This document shows, piece after piece, positions 1-6,981 of a stretch of DNA of 38,589 bases; the stretch's first letter is position 1, and each line of letters opens with the position of its first letter. Made by a program: the position numbers and the translations under genes. The DNA comes from an uncultured Clostridium sp. (GTDB lineage: Bacteria > Bacillota > Clostridia > TANB77 > CAG-508): positions 1 through 38,589 of the forward strand of contig CAMMWP010000016.1 in NCBI GenBank assembly GCA_946500615.1, given 5' to 3'. A model generated the notes under the pieces. That model had not been told where the DNA came from, made no database searches, and worked only from the letters and a program-made list of their open reading frames with translations.

Positions 1-1
1 A

Positions 2-54
2 TAGTTAAATATATTATTTAATATTAAAACTTGATTTTACTTTTACAATATACG
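2..54. repeat. Left copy of 53-bp window-terminal inverted repeat
   Basis: Positions 2-54 are a perfect reverse complement of 38537-38589. The match stops at the next base (t against a). It may be two copies of one genomic repeat at which an assembly stopped, or the ends of an invertible or mobile segment. The sequence alone cannot decide. Confidence 0.9.
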
Positions 55-89
55 TGAAAAATAAAAATATTTTAAAATTTCTAAATAAT

Positions 90-119
90 TTGACATATTT
101 AAACATAATCGAATATAAT
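90..119 (+). promoter_or_regulatory. Sigma-A type promoter for aspartate kinase gene
   Basis: A perfect -35 TTGACA (90-95) and a perfect -10 TATAAT (114-119) are separated by 18 bp. Transcription would start near 126, just before a hairpin in the leader. Confidence 0.7.
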
Positions 120-125
120 GTAAAG

Positions 126-154
126 AGTTAAATTTAAATAAATTTAACTTTTTA
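126..154 (+). promoter_or_regulatory. Leader hairpin with T-tract, possible attenuator
   Basis: AGTTAAATTT (126-135) pairs with AAATTTAACT (140-149) over a 4-nt loop and is followed by TTTTATT. It lies between the promoter and the ribosome binding site, so it could act as a weak transcription attenuator. Only two G:C pairs support the stem. Confidence 0.4.
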
Positions 155-182
155 TTATTATGAAATAAAGAAGGTGCTCAAT

Positions 183-1157
183 ATGGAGGACATAATCGTA
201 TTAAAATTTGGAGGTAGTTCTGTTTCAAATAATGAAAATCTAAAAATCGTTGCCAACAAAATTATTGATTTCAAAAACAATAACAAACACATTGTTGTTA
301 TTTTATCGGCACAAGGAAAAACTACCGATAAGCTAATTAATGAAGCTTATGAATTAACAGAGGAGGTTAATAAAAGAGAACTAGATGCACTTGTCAGCTG
401 TGGAGAACAAATGTCAGCAGCTAAATTAAGTATTCTACTTAATAGTTTAGGATTTCCTTCTGTATCATTAACAGGATGGCAAGCTGGTATTTATACCAAC
501 AATACAAATCAAGATGCTTTAATTGAAACAATCGACACCCAAAGAATTTATTCAGAGCTAGAAAATGAGAATATCGTTATCATAACAGGATTTCAAGGAA
601 TCAATAAAAATCTAGACATAACTACTTTTGGTAGAGGTGGATCTGATACAACAGCAGTTGCAGTAGCAGCAGCATTAAAAGCAAAAAATTGTTATATTTT
701 TTCTGATGTAGATGGTATTTATTCTTCTGATCCCAATAAGGTACAAAATGCTAGAAAACTAACCAAGATTTCTTATGATGAAATGTTAGAATTGTCAAAT
801 GAAGGTGCAAAAGTATTGCATAATCGTTGCATTGAAATTGGTGAAAAATATAATATTCCAATTATTACAAAATCGACATTTAATAATAATTATGGTACAG
901 TTATATCTAATGAGAAAATTGAGAAAAACGAAATCAAAAGTATTATAAAGAAAGACATATCTAGAATATCTATTATAGGCAACGGAATGATAAGAAACAC
1001 AGATGCTATTGTTAAAGCAATTAATTTTATTAAACAAAACAAATTAGAAATGTTAGAATTTAATGTTTCAGAAAGTAAAATTTCAATTACTTTTAAAACA
1101 TTTGTTAATGATAAAATGTTAGAAAAATTGCATGATGAGATACTTATGAATAAGTAA
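183..1157 (+). CDS. Aspartate kinase, short form with one ACT domain
   Basis: This is probably aspartokinase, which phosphorylates aspartate in the first step of the lysine/threonine/methionine and diaminopimelate pathways. The N-terminus has the KFGGSS nucleotide-binding motif at residues 8-13, and FGRGGSD lies near residues 149-155. The kinase domain runs to about residue 245. The protein is only 324 aa, against about 400 or more for most aspartokinases. After the kinase domain it has a single ACT-like unit beginning at the IIGNGM motif, which resembles the second ACT domain of LysC; the first appears to be missing. I chose the ATG at 183 because the AAGAAGG ribosome binding site is 8 nt upstream; the GTG at 174 overlaps that site. 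A full consensus promoter and a leader hairpin precede it. Loss of one ACT unit may alter feedback control; that is inference. Confidence 0.85.
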   Translation: MEDIIVLKFGGSSVSNNENLKIVANKIIDFKNNNKHIVVILSAQGKTTDKLINEAYELTEEVNKRELDALVSCGEQMSAAKLSILLNSLGFPSVSLTGWQAGIYTNNTNQDALIETIDTQRIYSELENENIVIITGFQGINKNLDITTFGRGGSDTTAVAVAAALKAKNCYIFSDVDGIYSSDPNKVQNARKLTKISYDEMLELSNEGAKVLHNRCIEIGEKYNIPIITKSTFNNNYGTVISNEKIEKNEIKSIIKKDISRISIIGNGMIRNTDAIVKAINFIKQNKLEMLEFNVSESKISITFKTFVNDKMLEKLHDEILMNK

Positions 1158-1193
1158 AAATGATAATGACTATTGCAATAAAGTATTTTTTAA

Positions 1194-1237
1194 AATTAAA
1201 ATAGAATTACAATTTGACGTAATTCTATTTTTAATTA
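1194..1237 (+). terminator. Intrinsic terminator after aspartate kinase gene
   Basis: TAGAATTAC and GTAATTCTA form a 9-bp stem extended by A/T pairs, with an 8-nt loop and a T-rich tail (ATTTTTAATT). It lies about 40 nt after the stop codon and separates this gene from yabP. Confidence 0.7.
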
Positions 1238-1368
1238 TATAGTATATCACATAAGTGATCAGACGAGTAAAGAATGAAATTTCTATTGTGTAATCCACTT
1301 GTTTTTAGTTCTAAATTAGACAACCTTTGAATATATATAATTTAGATTAAAAATATGGAGGTACGCAT

Positions 1369-1665
1369 ATGACAATAGATGAAAGAAAAACAATCAATAC
1401 AGCAGTTATTCAGAATTTGATATTAGAAAATAGAGGAAAGTTAAGTATATCTGGTGTATTAGATGTACTAAGCTTTGATGACCAAGTAATCATGGTAGAA
1501 ACTGAACTAGGCTTATTAACAATTAAAGGTGAAAACCTTAGAATTACAAAATTAAGTATTGATACATCTGAAGTAATTGTAGAAGGAAATATTTCCTATT
1601 TAGCATATAGTAACAAAGAAGTAGAAAAGAATAAAGGAAGTATTATTAGTAAAATATTCAAATAG
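1369..1665 (+). CDS. yabP: Sporulation protein YabP
   Basis: This 98-aa protein matches the YabP family, which is needed for normal spore formation. The conserved pattern is visible: an ENRGKLSISGV stretch near residues 20-30, a SFDDQVI segment, TELGLLTIKG, and a final GNISYLAYS. There is no signal peptide or membrane segment. The start has a TGGAGGT ribosome binding site 6 nt upstream. yabQ follows after 23 nt and divIC after that, the same order as yabP-yabQ-divIC in Bacillus subtilis, so this is a conserved sporulation/division cluster. Its presence is the main sign that the organism belongs to an endospore-forming lineage. Confidence 0.9.
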   Translation: MTIDERKTINTAVIQNLILENRGKLSISGVLDVLSFDDQVIMVETELGLLTIKGENLRITKLSIDTSEVIVEGNISYLAYSNKEVEKNKGSIISKIFK

Positions 1666-1688
1666 ATTTTAGAAATAGGGGGAAAATA

Positions 1689-2195
1689 ATGATTTATACA
1701 CAAATATACTTATTCTGCATATTCCTTTTAGATGGTTTAATAATTGGATTATTATTTGATTTTTTTAGAATATTACGAAAAGCAATAAAAACTCCTGATT
1801 TCATAACCTATATGGAAGACGCATTATTTTGGATTTTAACAGGTCTTTTAATATTATATTCTATATTTACTTACAACAATGGTGAAATTAGATTATTCAT
1901 GTTTTTCGCTATTATCATTGGCTTTATATTGTATTATATTTGCCTTAGTAGATTTATTTTAAAAATTACACTAACAACGATTAACTTCATTAAAAAAATT
2001 TTCCATACAATAATTTCAATGATTAAAATTCCTTTTGAATTTTTAACAACAATATTAAAAAAAGTATTATTTAATCCGATATCTTTTATTATTATAAATA
2101 TTAGAAAATTTTCTACAAAAATATTTAAAAATTTTGGCGATTTTCTAAAAAAATCAAAATTATCTACTAAATTTGTAAAAAAAGTAAAAAATTAG
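1689..2195 (+). CDS. yabQ: Spore cortex biosynthesis protein YabQ
   Basis: This 168-aa membrane protein follows yabP directly and fits YabQ, an integral membrane protein required for spore cortex formation in Bacillus. The first 90 residues hold three hydrophobic segments (about 5-25, 45-63 and 66-90), with the family's LFDFFRILRKA stretch after the first. The C-terminal half is lysine-rich and amphipathic, probably lying on the membrane. An AGGGGGAAAATA ribosome binding site precedes the ATG. Sequence conservation in this family is low, so the call rests on topology and gene order together. Confidence 0.85.
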   Translation: MIYTQIYLFCIFLLDGLIIGLLFDFFRILRKAIKTPDFITYMEDALFWILTGLLILYSIFTYNNGEIRLFMFFAIIIGFILYYICLSRFILKITLTTINFIKKIFHTIISMIKIPFEFLTTILKKVLFNPISFIIINIRKFSTKIFKNFGDFLKKSKLSTKFVKKVKN

Positions 2196-2259
2196 AAGGA
2201 TTTAAATAAAATGTGTAGAATAATATATATGTGAAACTTTTATAAATTGGAGATTACTT

Positions 2260-2535
2260 ATGAAAAAAAATAAAAAAATTTTAAGAAATATACTTATTGT
2301 TGCTATTGCTATATATATTATATTTGTAATAATTAATCAACAAAAAACATTAAATCAATATAGTAAAAATACGGAAGAGCTAAATCAACAAATTGCTACA
2401 GAAAAAGCAACCAATGAAGAATTAAATCAAAAGAAAAATGATGTTAATTCATTAGATTTTATTGAAGAAATGGCAAGAGAAAAATTAGATATGTATTACC
2501 CAACTGAAAGAGTATATGTTGATCAAGGAATGTAG
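2260..2535 (+). CDS. divIC: Septum formation initiator, DivIC/FtsB family
   Basis: This 91-aa bitopic membrane protein has a basic N-terminus, one transmembrane segment (about residues 8-26), and a coiled coil rich in E, Q and N (about 28-65). It ends in a conserved tail where EEMAREKLDMYYPTE resembles the DivIC/FtsB signature. Such proteins join FtsL and DivIB/FtsQ in the divisome outside the membrane. The position after yabP-yabQ is the usual one. A TTGGAGA ribosome binding site lies 7 nt before the ATG. Confidence 0.88.
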   Translation: MKKNKKILRNILIVAIAIYIIFVIINQQKTLNQYSKNTEELNQQIATEKATNEELNQKKNDVNSLDFIEEMAREKLDMYYPTERVYVDQGM

Positions 2536-2561
2536 TCTTTTTTAGATTATATTCCTTTTTT
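2525..2561 (+). terminator. Possible intrinsic terminator overlapping divIC stop
   Basis: AAGGAAT (2525-2531) pairs with ATTCCTT (2551-2557), followed by a T-run. The loop is long (19 nt), so this is weaker than a classic terminator. Confidence 0.45.
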
Positions 2562-2591
2562 GGAAAATTTTGTTTATTTTTCAGATATTTT

Positions 2592-2601
2592 GTGATATAA
2601 T
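2592..2601 (+). promoter_or_regulatory. Extended -10 promoter element for rho
   Basis: TGTGATATAAT contains a perfect TATAAT (2596-2601) preceded by a TG dinucleotide, an extended -10 form. No good -35 is visible. It would give rho a leader of about 60 nt. Confidence 0.45.
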
Positions 2602-2667
2602 AGAATCTGTATTAAGTTCGTTTTATTCCCATAATATTTAAAATTATATATAAATTGAGGAGGTTTT

Positions 2668-4044
2668 ATGGCAAATTTAGAATCAATGAGTTTAGCAGAA
2701 TTAAAAACACTTGCTAAAGAACGCAATATTAAAAATATTTCAAAACTAAAAAAAGAAGAAATTGTAGAAGTATTAAGACAAATATTCGAAACAGATAACA
2801 ATATGTATGAAAATAAAAATAATAATGAATTTCAAGAAAATAGTGATGAAGTAAAAAAAGAAACTATTGAAAGGCAATATGACGAAAATGGAGAACCCAT
2901 TGTGGATTACAAACTAACCAACGAGGGTGATGAAATTGTAGAAGGAATACTAGATATTATGCCAGATGGTTATGGTTTTTTGCGAGGAGATAACTACTTA
3001 TCTAGCGAAAAAGATGTTTATATATCAATGGTTCAAATAAGAAGATTTAGGCTTGATACAGGAGATATTATAAAAGGAATTTCAAGGTATAGAGAAGGTG
3101 AAAAATTCCCTTCATTAATATTCGTTGGTGAAGTCAATGGAGAACATCCAGAAAAGGCAATTAAAAGAAAAAGATTTGATGAATTAATTCCTATCTATCC
3201 AAATGAAAAATTAAAACTGGAAACTACTCCAAATGATTATGCTACTAGAATTATAGATTTAATGTGTCCTATTGGAAAAGGTCAGAGAGGAATGATTGTT
3301 GCACCTCCTAAAGTTGGAAAAACAACGCTTTTAAAAAAAGTTGCAAATAGCATTAGTCAAAATAATCCAGAAGTGGAATTAATTGTTCTTTTGATAGACG
3401 AAAGACCAGAAGAAGTAACAGATATGAAACGTTCTATTAAAGGTCAAGTCATTCATTCAACTTTTGATGAACTACCAGAACATCATGTAAAAGTTGCAGA
3501 AATGGTTCTAGCTAGAGCAAAAAGATTGATAGAGCAGGGGAAAGATGTTGTCATTTTATTAGATAGTATTACCAGATTGACTAGAGCATACAACCTTGTT
3601 ATTCCTTCTTCGGGAAGAACTTTGTCAGGTGGTATAGATCCAGCAGCATTACATAAACCTAAAAAATTCTTTGGAGCAGCAAGAAATATAGAAAATGGGG
3701 GAAGTTTAACAATTCTTGCAACTGCTCTAATAGATACTGGTAGCAGAATGGATGATGTTATTTTTGAAGAATTTAAGGGAACTGGCAATATGGAAGTTCA
3801 TCTTGATAGAAAGCTTTCTGAAAAAAGAATATTTCCTGCAATTGATATTAATAAGTCAGGTACTCGAAGAGAGGATTTATTGCTAACACCTGTAGAAAGA
3901 GAAACTGTTTTTGCTCTAAGAAAGGCAATGAATGCAATGCCTATAGCAGAAGTTACAGAACAAGTGATTAGCGAAATGACAAAAACAAAAAATAACGATG
4001 AATTTATTGATAAAATAGATACATATATTCAAAAATTTAAATAA
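2668..4044 (+). CDS. rho: Transcription termination factor Rho
   Basis: This is the Rho hexameric RNA helicase/ATPase that ends transcription on unstructured RNA. The N-terminal helical Rho_N domain ([19 protein letters not shown]) covers residues 8-45. A short acidic/Asn-rich linker follows. The cold-shock-like RNA-binding domain begins near residue 92 with [15 protein letters not shown]. The ATPase core has a Walker A motif APPKVGKTT around residues 212-220, a Walker B ILLDSITR, and the Q-loop region [21 protein letters not shown]. At 458 aa it is slightly longer than E. coli Rho (419) because of the linker. The GAGGAGG ribosome binding site fixes the ATG. The downstream inverted repeat at 4115 may end the transcript. 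Confidence 0.97.
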   Translation: MANLESMSLAELKTLAKERNIKNISKLKKEEIVEVLRQIFETDNNMYENKNNNEFQENSDEVKKETIERQYDENGEPIVDYKLTNEGDEIVEGILDIMPDGYGFLRGDNYLSSEKDVYISMVQIRRFRLDTGDIIKGISRYREGEKFPSLIFVGEVNGEHPEKAIKRKRFDELIPIYPNEKLKLETTPNDYATRIIDLMCPIGKGQRGMIVAPPKVGKTTLLKKVANSISQNNPEVELIVLLIDERPEEVTDMKRSIKGQVIHSTFDELPEHHVKVAEMVLARAKRLIEQGKDVVILLDSITRLTRAYNLVIPSSGRTLSGGIDPAALHKPKKFFGAARNIENGGSLTILATALIDTGSRMDDVIFEEFKGTGNMEVHLDRKLSEKRIFPAIDINKSGTRREDLLLTPVERETVFALRKAMNAMPIAEVTEQVISEMTKTKNNDEFIDKIDTYIQKFK

Positions 4045-4114
4045 TAAATATAGAAGATAGGGGATGTTACAAGGAGAAGTATACATTTCCCTTAATTATT
4101 ATAAATACAAAACA

Positions 4115-4140
4115 TTGCACAAAATCAATCTTTTGTGCAA
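4115..4140. terminator. Inverted repeat after rho, possible terminator
   Basis: TTGCACAAAA and TTTTGTGCAA form a perfect 10-bp stem with a 6-nt loop, about 70 nt after the rho stop. The tail is not a clean T-run. Its right arm is also the first part of the direct repeat copied at 6110. Confidence 0.5.
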
Positions 4141-4315
4141 TTAGACGTAGAGGTAAAATATAAGACACCTTTTACAGATGTCCATTACAAGCCTTGCTAT
4201 TACGAGCTTTTAGCTTTCTATATAAGTTTTATCTAGCTATTATTATTGATTATATTTATAATTATTTATATATACATATTCATATATTACTAATTATATT
4301 ATAACTATATAATCT
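4130..4315. repeat. Direct repeat flanking ToxIN cassette, left copy
   Basis: About 125 bp from 4130 match 6110-6235 with roughly a dozen mismatches, in the same orientation and 1980 bp apart. The shared core includes GTAAAATATAAGACACC and CCATTACAAGCCTTGC. Weaker, gapped similarity continues to about 4315. It has no conserved reading frame: the left copy has stops that the right copy lacks. Confidence 0.85.
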
Positions 4316-4908
4316 TTTATCTTAGTTTTAATTTCAATATATTTTTTCTTTTGTTTTTATCATTTTTATTTGCATACTAATATAAGTTATATTTTTTATC
4401 ATATAACTTGTTATCTTTTATAAAAAAATCGTTTAAAATTGATTTTAGACGTTTTTTCTAAAATACCTTAAAAACGATTTTCAGGCTTTATAAATTAATA
4501 ATTTATAATTTTATAATTACATTTCATTTTATATAAAATTTTTATAAACAAAGCAGATTTCCATATTAATTTTTATCAAACAACAAATGTTCGTTTTCGA
4601 AATATAATTTTATAAATTTAAAACTTTGCACAAAATTATTTTTGAAATTTTATAAAATACTAATTTTATTTTTTAATTAATAAATTCTTTTTATATAAAA
4701 TTATATTTTGCATTTTAAATTTAAACTTTCAATTTTCGACTTATGTAATAATAATGAAGAGTTCTTATTTTCTGTAAGTAAATTTATTTTATGATTTTAT
4801 ATTAATTTATTTTGCTATATGTAATTTTATGGTTGTCCCCCCTACTCCACTGTTTCCTAGTTTTAATATTATTGTCAATCTTTTTATAAATTATAATTTT
4901 TATGAATA

Positions 4909-5232
4909 CTATTTTATCACTCCAAATGCTGGTATATTAATAGTAATAGCTTCAAAATCTCCTTCAGCAGAGTATATAGTATTCTTAGCCAAATATAATA
5001 CATCTCCATTATTACAATGAACTTTTTCATCATCGATTATAAAATTAACATCTGCGCTAATAAAGTAATAAACTCTTTCATTTGTTATCTTATTTGAATC
5101 TAATTTTCCATTTAATTTAGTAACTGCTAAACTTATATTCTCTGTAGTTTCCTTTGTCAAATAATTATCTGCTGAATGTACTTCACTAATCTTTCTTGTT
5201 ATTTTTTCATTACTTGATATCTTCTTATACAT
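4909..5232 (-). CDS. Small cupin-domain protein
   Basis: This 107-aa protein looks like a single small cupin barrel of the type near ectoine synthase and EutQ. The C-terminal half has a typical strand pattern: FIIDDEKVHCNNGDVLYLAKNT, where the GD..Y.A turn is the cupin motif spacing. Metal-binding histidines are not well conserved, so catalysis is uncertain. The ribosome binding site TTTGGAGGTG lies 6 nt before the ATG. It starts 17 nt after the end of toxN and is probably co-transcribed with it, inside the same repeat-bounded cassette. Nothing in the sequence links it to toxin function. Confidence 0.7.
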   Translation of the reverse strand: MYKKISSNEKITRKISEVHSADNYLTKETTENISLAVTKLNGKLDSNKITNERVYYFISADVNFIIDDEKVHCNNGDVLYLAKNTIYSAEGDFEAITINIPAFGVIK

Positions 5233-5249
5233 ATTTCACCTCCAAATTA

Positions 5250-5759
5250 CTATTTTATATTATTATACTCTAAACATTTTTCTTCTAATAATTTAAAATT
5301 ACAACATCTTGATTTCATATTATCTGGTAGTTTTCCGCTGTTATATAATTGGTATAATTTAAAAGATTTATTTTTTACTTGACGATAATGAGCATTTAAC
5401 CAAGATAGTTGTTCTTTTAATAATTTTTGGTATTTCAATTCTGAAATAGTTAATGTTTCTTTATTTAAATCTACTAAAGTATAATTTTTATCTGTTACAG
5501 GTATCATATTATTAAAATTAACAGCACCTAATTCTCCATCTTTTATCTTAAAAAAGTCTATCATGTTTTTCATTTTCCTATGTTTAGGTTTTGGACTAGA
5601 TAAAGGAGCAAAATATTTACAAGTATCTATTTCAAATAATATACCTATAAATGGTCTTAATTCTTTTTCATGTTTATTATAAGCTACTTTATTATCAAAT
5701 TGTCTCAAATAATCACAATAATCTGAATCAACTCTGACTATCTCTAAATTTAATATCAT
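5250..5759 (-). CDS. toxN: Type III toxin, ToxN/AbiQ family endoribonuclease
   Basis: This 169-aa protein fits the ToxN/AbiQ family, toxins that cut RNA at short A-rich sites and cause phage abortive infection or growth arrest. Family features visible are RPFIGILFEI at residues 35-44, the APLSSPK active-site loop at 51-57 (PLTSPK in known ToxN), a NNMIPV strand (about 83-88), the helix YQKLLKEQLSWLNAH, and the terminal CNFKLLEEKC. The decisive evidence is context. Immediately upstream on the same strand are three 35-bp tandem repeats and then a hairpin terminator, the standard toxI-terminator-toxN order. An AAGGAGG ribosome binding site precedes the ATG. Leak-through at the terminator would limit toxin synthesis relative to antitoxin RNA, as known for toxIN. 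Direct repeats flank the whole locus. Confidence 0.92.
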   Translation of the reverse strand: MILNLEIVRVDSDYCDYLRQFDNKVAYNKHEKELRPFIGILFEIDTCKYFAPLSSPKPKHRKMKNMIDFFKIKDGELGAVNFNNMIPVTDKNYTLVDLNKETLTISELKYQKLLKEQLSWLNAHYRQVKNKSFKLYQLYNSGKLPDNMKSRCCNFKLLEEKCLEYNNIK

Positions 5760-5828
5760 TATATCTGCCTCCTTAAATTTAATTTATTATATATTATTTT
5801 TGAAAAAAACGCAATTAAGGACTGTAGC

Positions 5829-5863
5829 AAAAAATTAAAGATTAGAGCCTAAACTCTAATCTT
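5829..5863 (-). terminator. Terminator between toxI and toxN
   Basis: AAGATTAGAG and CTCTAATCTT form a perfect 10-bp stem with a 6-nt loop. On the minus strand it is followed by TAATTTTTT. A T-tract is also present on the other strand. The position between antitoxin repeats and toxin gene is as in known toxIN loci, where it sets the RNA:protein ratio. Confidence 0.85.
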
Positions 5864-5991
5864 CTTTTTTAAATTCCAACTTATGGCTGGATACACCGCT
5901 TTTTTAAGTTCCATTTACTGGCTGGATACACCGCTTTTTTAAGTTCCATTTATTGGCTGGATTCACCAACTTTTTAGCTATTTGGTATAGC
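5864..5991 (-). ncRNA. toxI: ToxI-type antitoxin RNA, three 35-nt tandem repeats
   Basis: Read on the minus strand, three 35-nt units lie head to tail at 5935-5969, 5900-5934 and 5865-5899. Each has a core like GGTGTATCCAGCC and ends in a run of A. The first and second units differ at a few bases; the third differs in the middle (TAAGTTGG in place of TAAATGG). Within a unit TCCA and TGGA can pair, giving the start of a compact fold. Type III antitoxins are tandem repeats that the toxin itself cuts into monomers and binds as pseudoknots; AbiQ's antiQ has 2.8 repeats of 35 nt, very close to this layout. The RNA would start near 5991 and stop at the hairpin at 5838-5863. Confidence 0.88.
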
Positions 5992-5997
5992 AATAAT

Positions 5998-6003
5998 ATT
6001 ATA
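5998..6003 (-). promoter_or_regulatory. Possible -10 element of toxI promoter
   Basis: A TATAAT on the minus strand lies about 30 nt upstream of the first toxI repeat. No convincing -35 was found, so the promoter is tentative. Confidence 0.4.
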
Positions 6004-6399
6004 TGTAATTTTTATAAATTTATTGCTTACTGTACTTTAAATATATCATATTATCGTAAAATAATCAATATTTTTTTAAAATTTCATATAAAAACGCTCG
6101 ATTATCAAAGTTTTGTGCAATTAGGCATAAAGGTAAAATATAAGACACCTTTTACATATGTCCATTACAAGCCTTGCTATTACTAGCTTATAGCTTTCTA
6201 TATAGTTTTTATCTAGTTATTTTTATTTATTGTTATATACATTTTCATATAATCGTTATTATTCGGTTATACAAATTTATATATTACTAATCATATTGTA
6301 TATATAACTTTATAATTTTGTATCTAATGTAAATTTGTTTAACAACACATTTTACAAAATTGTAATTTATCGCTATAATTATTATTCAAATTTTTAATA
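6004..6399. other. Gene-free AT-rich region holding right direct repeat
   Basis: This stretch of about 400 bases lies between toxI and the NUDIX gene. It contains the right copy of the direct repeat at 6110-6320 and otherwise low-complexity AT sequence. No gene with a ribosome binding site was seen. An open frame on the plus strand across 5953-6186 runs through the repeat and is not conserved in the other copy. Confidence 0.55.
6110..6320. repeat. Direct repeat flanking ToxIN cassette, right copy
   Basis: This is the second copy of the repeat described at 4130-4315, in the same orientation. It begins at TTTTGTGCAATTAG and runs through the TATCTAG/TTATT end of the strong match (about 6235), then with gaps through ATATTACTAATCATATT. 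The two copies bracket the cupin-toxN-toxI segment. Confidence 0.85.
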
Positions 6400-6858
6400 T
6401 TATTTTTTATATTGTTTTTCTAAATCTTTCTTCACATTCTCAAAAGGTCTTGTAATATTAGTAGGCAATTTATCTATGTCAAAAAATTTCAACTCTAAAC
6501 TTTCATTGTCATTTTTTATTATTCCAGTATAGCTATTAGTTTTAAAAATTATATTAACAAAATATGCTTCATCATTATTTGGATAAATATGGTGTTGTCC
6601 TTCGCCAGAATATATATTAAATATGTCCAAATTATCATTTTCCAAGTCAATGCCTACTTCCTCTTTTATTTCTCTTTTTACAGTATCATAAATAGTTTCT
6701 CCTAATTCCATTGAACCACCTGGATTTCCCCATAGTTCATCATCACTTCTTCTTTGAAGTAATACTTGACCTTTATCATTAAATATTAAGCATCCACACG
6801 CACATATTAAAATAGGATTATGTCCTACATATTTTCTTAAATCCATAATATAACTCAT
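6400..6858 (-). CDS. NUDIX hydrolase
   Basis: This 152-aa NUDIX-fold pyrophosphohydrolase acts on some nucleoside diphosphate derivative that cannot be told from sequence. The Nudix box is complete at residues 48-70: G48, E54, R62, E63, E66, E67 and G69 are in the required spacing (GGSMELGE ... REIKEEVGI). The N-terminus has the usual VLLQRRSDDELWGNPGG strand-loop. The ribosome binding site AAGGAGAT precedes the ATG. It sits just outside the right direct repeat of the toxIN cassette. No operon partner is close: a 119-nt gap with a toxN relic lies upstream. Confidence 0.9.
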   Translation of the reverse strand: MSYIMDLRKYVGHNPILICACGCLIFNDKGQVLLQRRSDDELWGNPGGSMELGETIYDTVKREIKEEVGIDLENDNLDIFNIYSGEGQHHIYPNNDEAYFVNIIFKTNSYTGIIKNDNESLELKFFDIDKLPTNITRPFENVKKDLEKQYKK

Positions 6859-6936
6859 ATTTTTTAATCTCCTTAAATTATAATTTTAAAATAAAACATT
6901 CCACTTTTAAAGATATGTCTATTCTACAACTTACAT

Positions 6937-6981
6937 ATACCCATAAATGGTCTTAGTTCTTATAAGCTATTTTATTATCAA
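6937..6981 (-). pseudogene. Relic of a second toxN-like gene
   Basis: These 45 bases match 5641-5698 inside toxN with three mismatches and one gap of about 13 bases. On the minus strand they encode remnants of the DNK(V/I)AY and ELRPF(I/M)GI segments, out of frame with each other because of the deletion. The relic abuts and slightly overlaps the 3' end of the next gene. It suggests that another toxN copy once stood here. Confidence 0.7.

Larger units (their letters stand above)
4045..4908. other. Long AT-rich intergenic region with hairpins and repeat copy
   Basis: No credible gene was found in this stretch of over 860 bases. It holds the inverted repeat after rho (4115-4140), the left copy of a direct repeat (4130-4315), and two further hairpins. 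AAGTTATAT at 4384-4392 pairs with ATATAACTT at 4401-4409. A nested structure spans about 4423-4481, where ATTTTAGA and TCTAAAAT pair inside an AAAATCGTTT/AAACGATTTT outer stem. The remainder is A/T-biased and looks like decayed or spacer DNA of an inserted segment. Confidence 0.6.

Noticed and set aside
60..182. Lysine riboswitch before the aspartokinase gene
   Set aside because: The leader is only about 60 nt and lacks the conserved L-box elements; just a short hairpin is present.
1238..1368. Sigma-E/K sporulation promoter before yabP
   Set aside because: Expected by gene context, but I could not find a convincing -35/-10 pair in the sequence.
4829..5020. Short plus-strand frame opposite the cupin gene
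   Set aside because: No ribosome binding site, and it overlaps a better supported gene on the other strand.
5865..5969. CRISPR-like array of 35-bp repeats
   Set aside because: The three units are directly adjacent with no unique spacers; the arrangement before a hairpin and toxN fits a type III antitoxin instead.
5953..6186. Plus-strand frame across the right direct repeat
   Set aside because: The left copy of the repeat has stop codons in this frame, so coding is not conserved; it also overlaps toxI.
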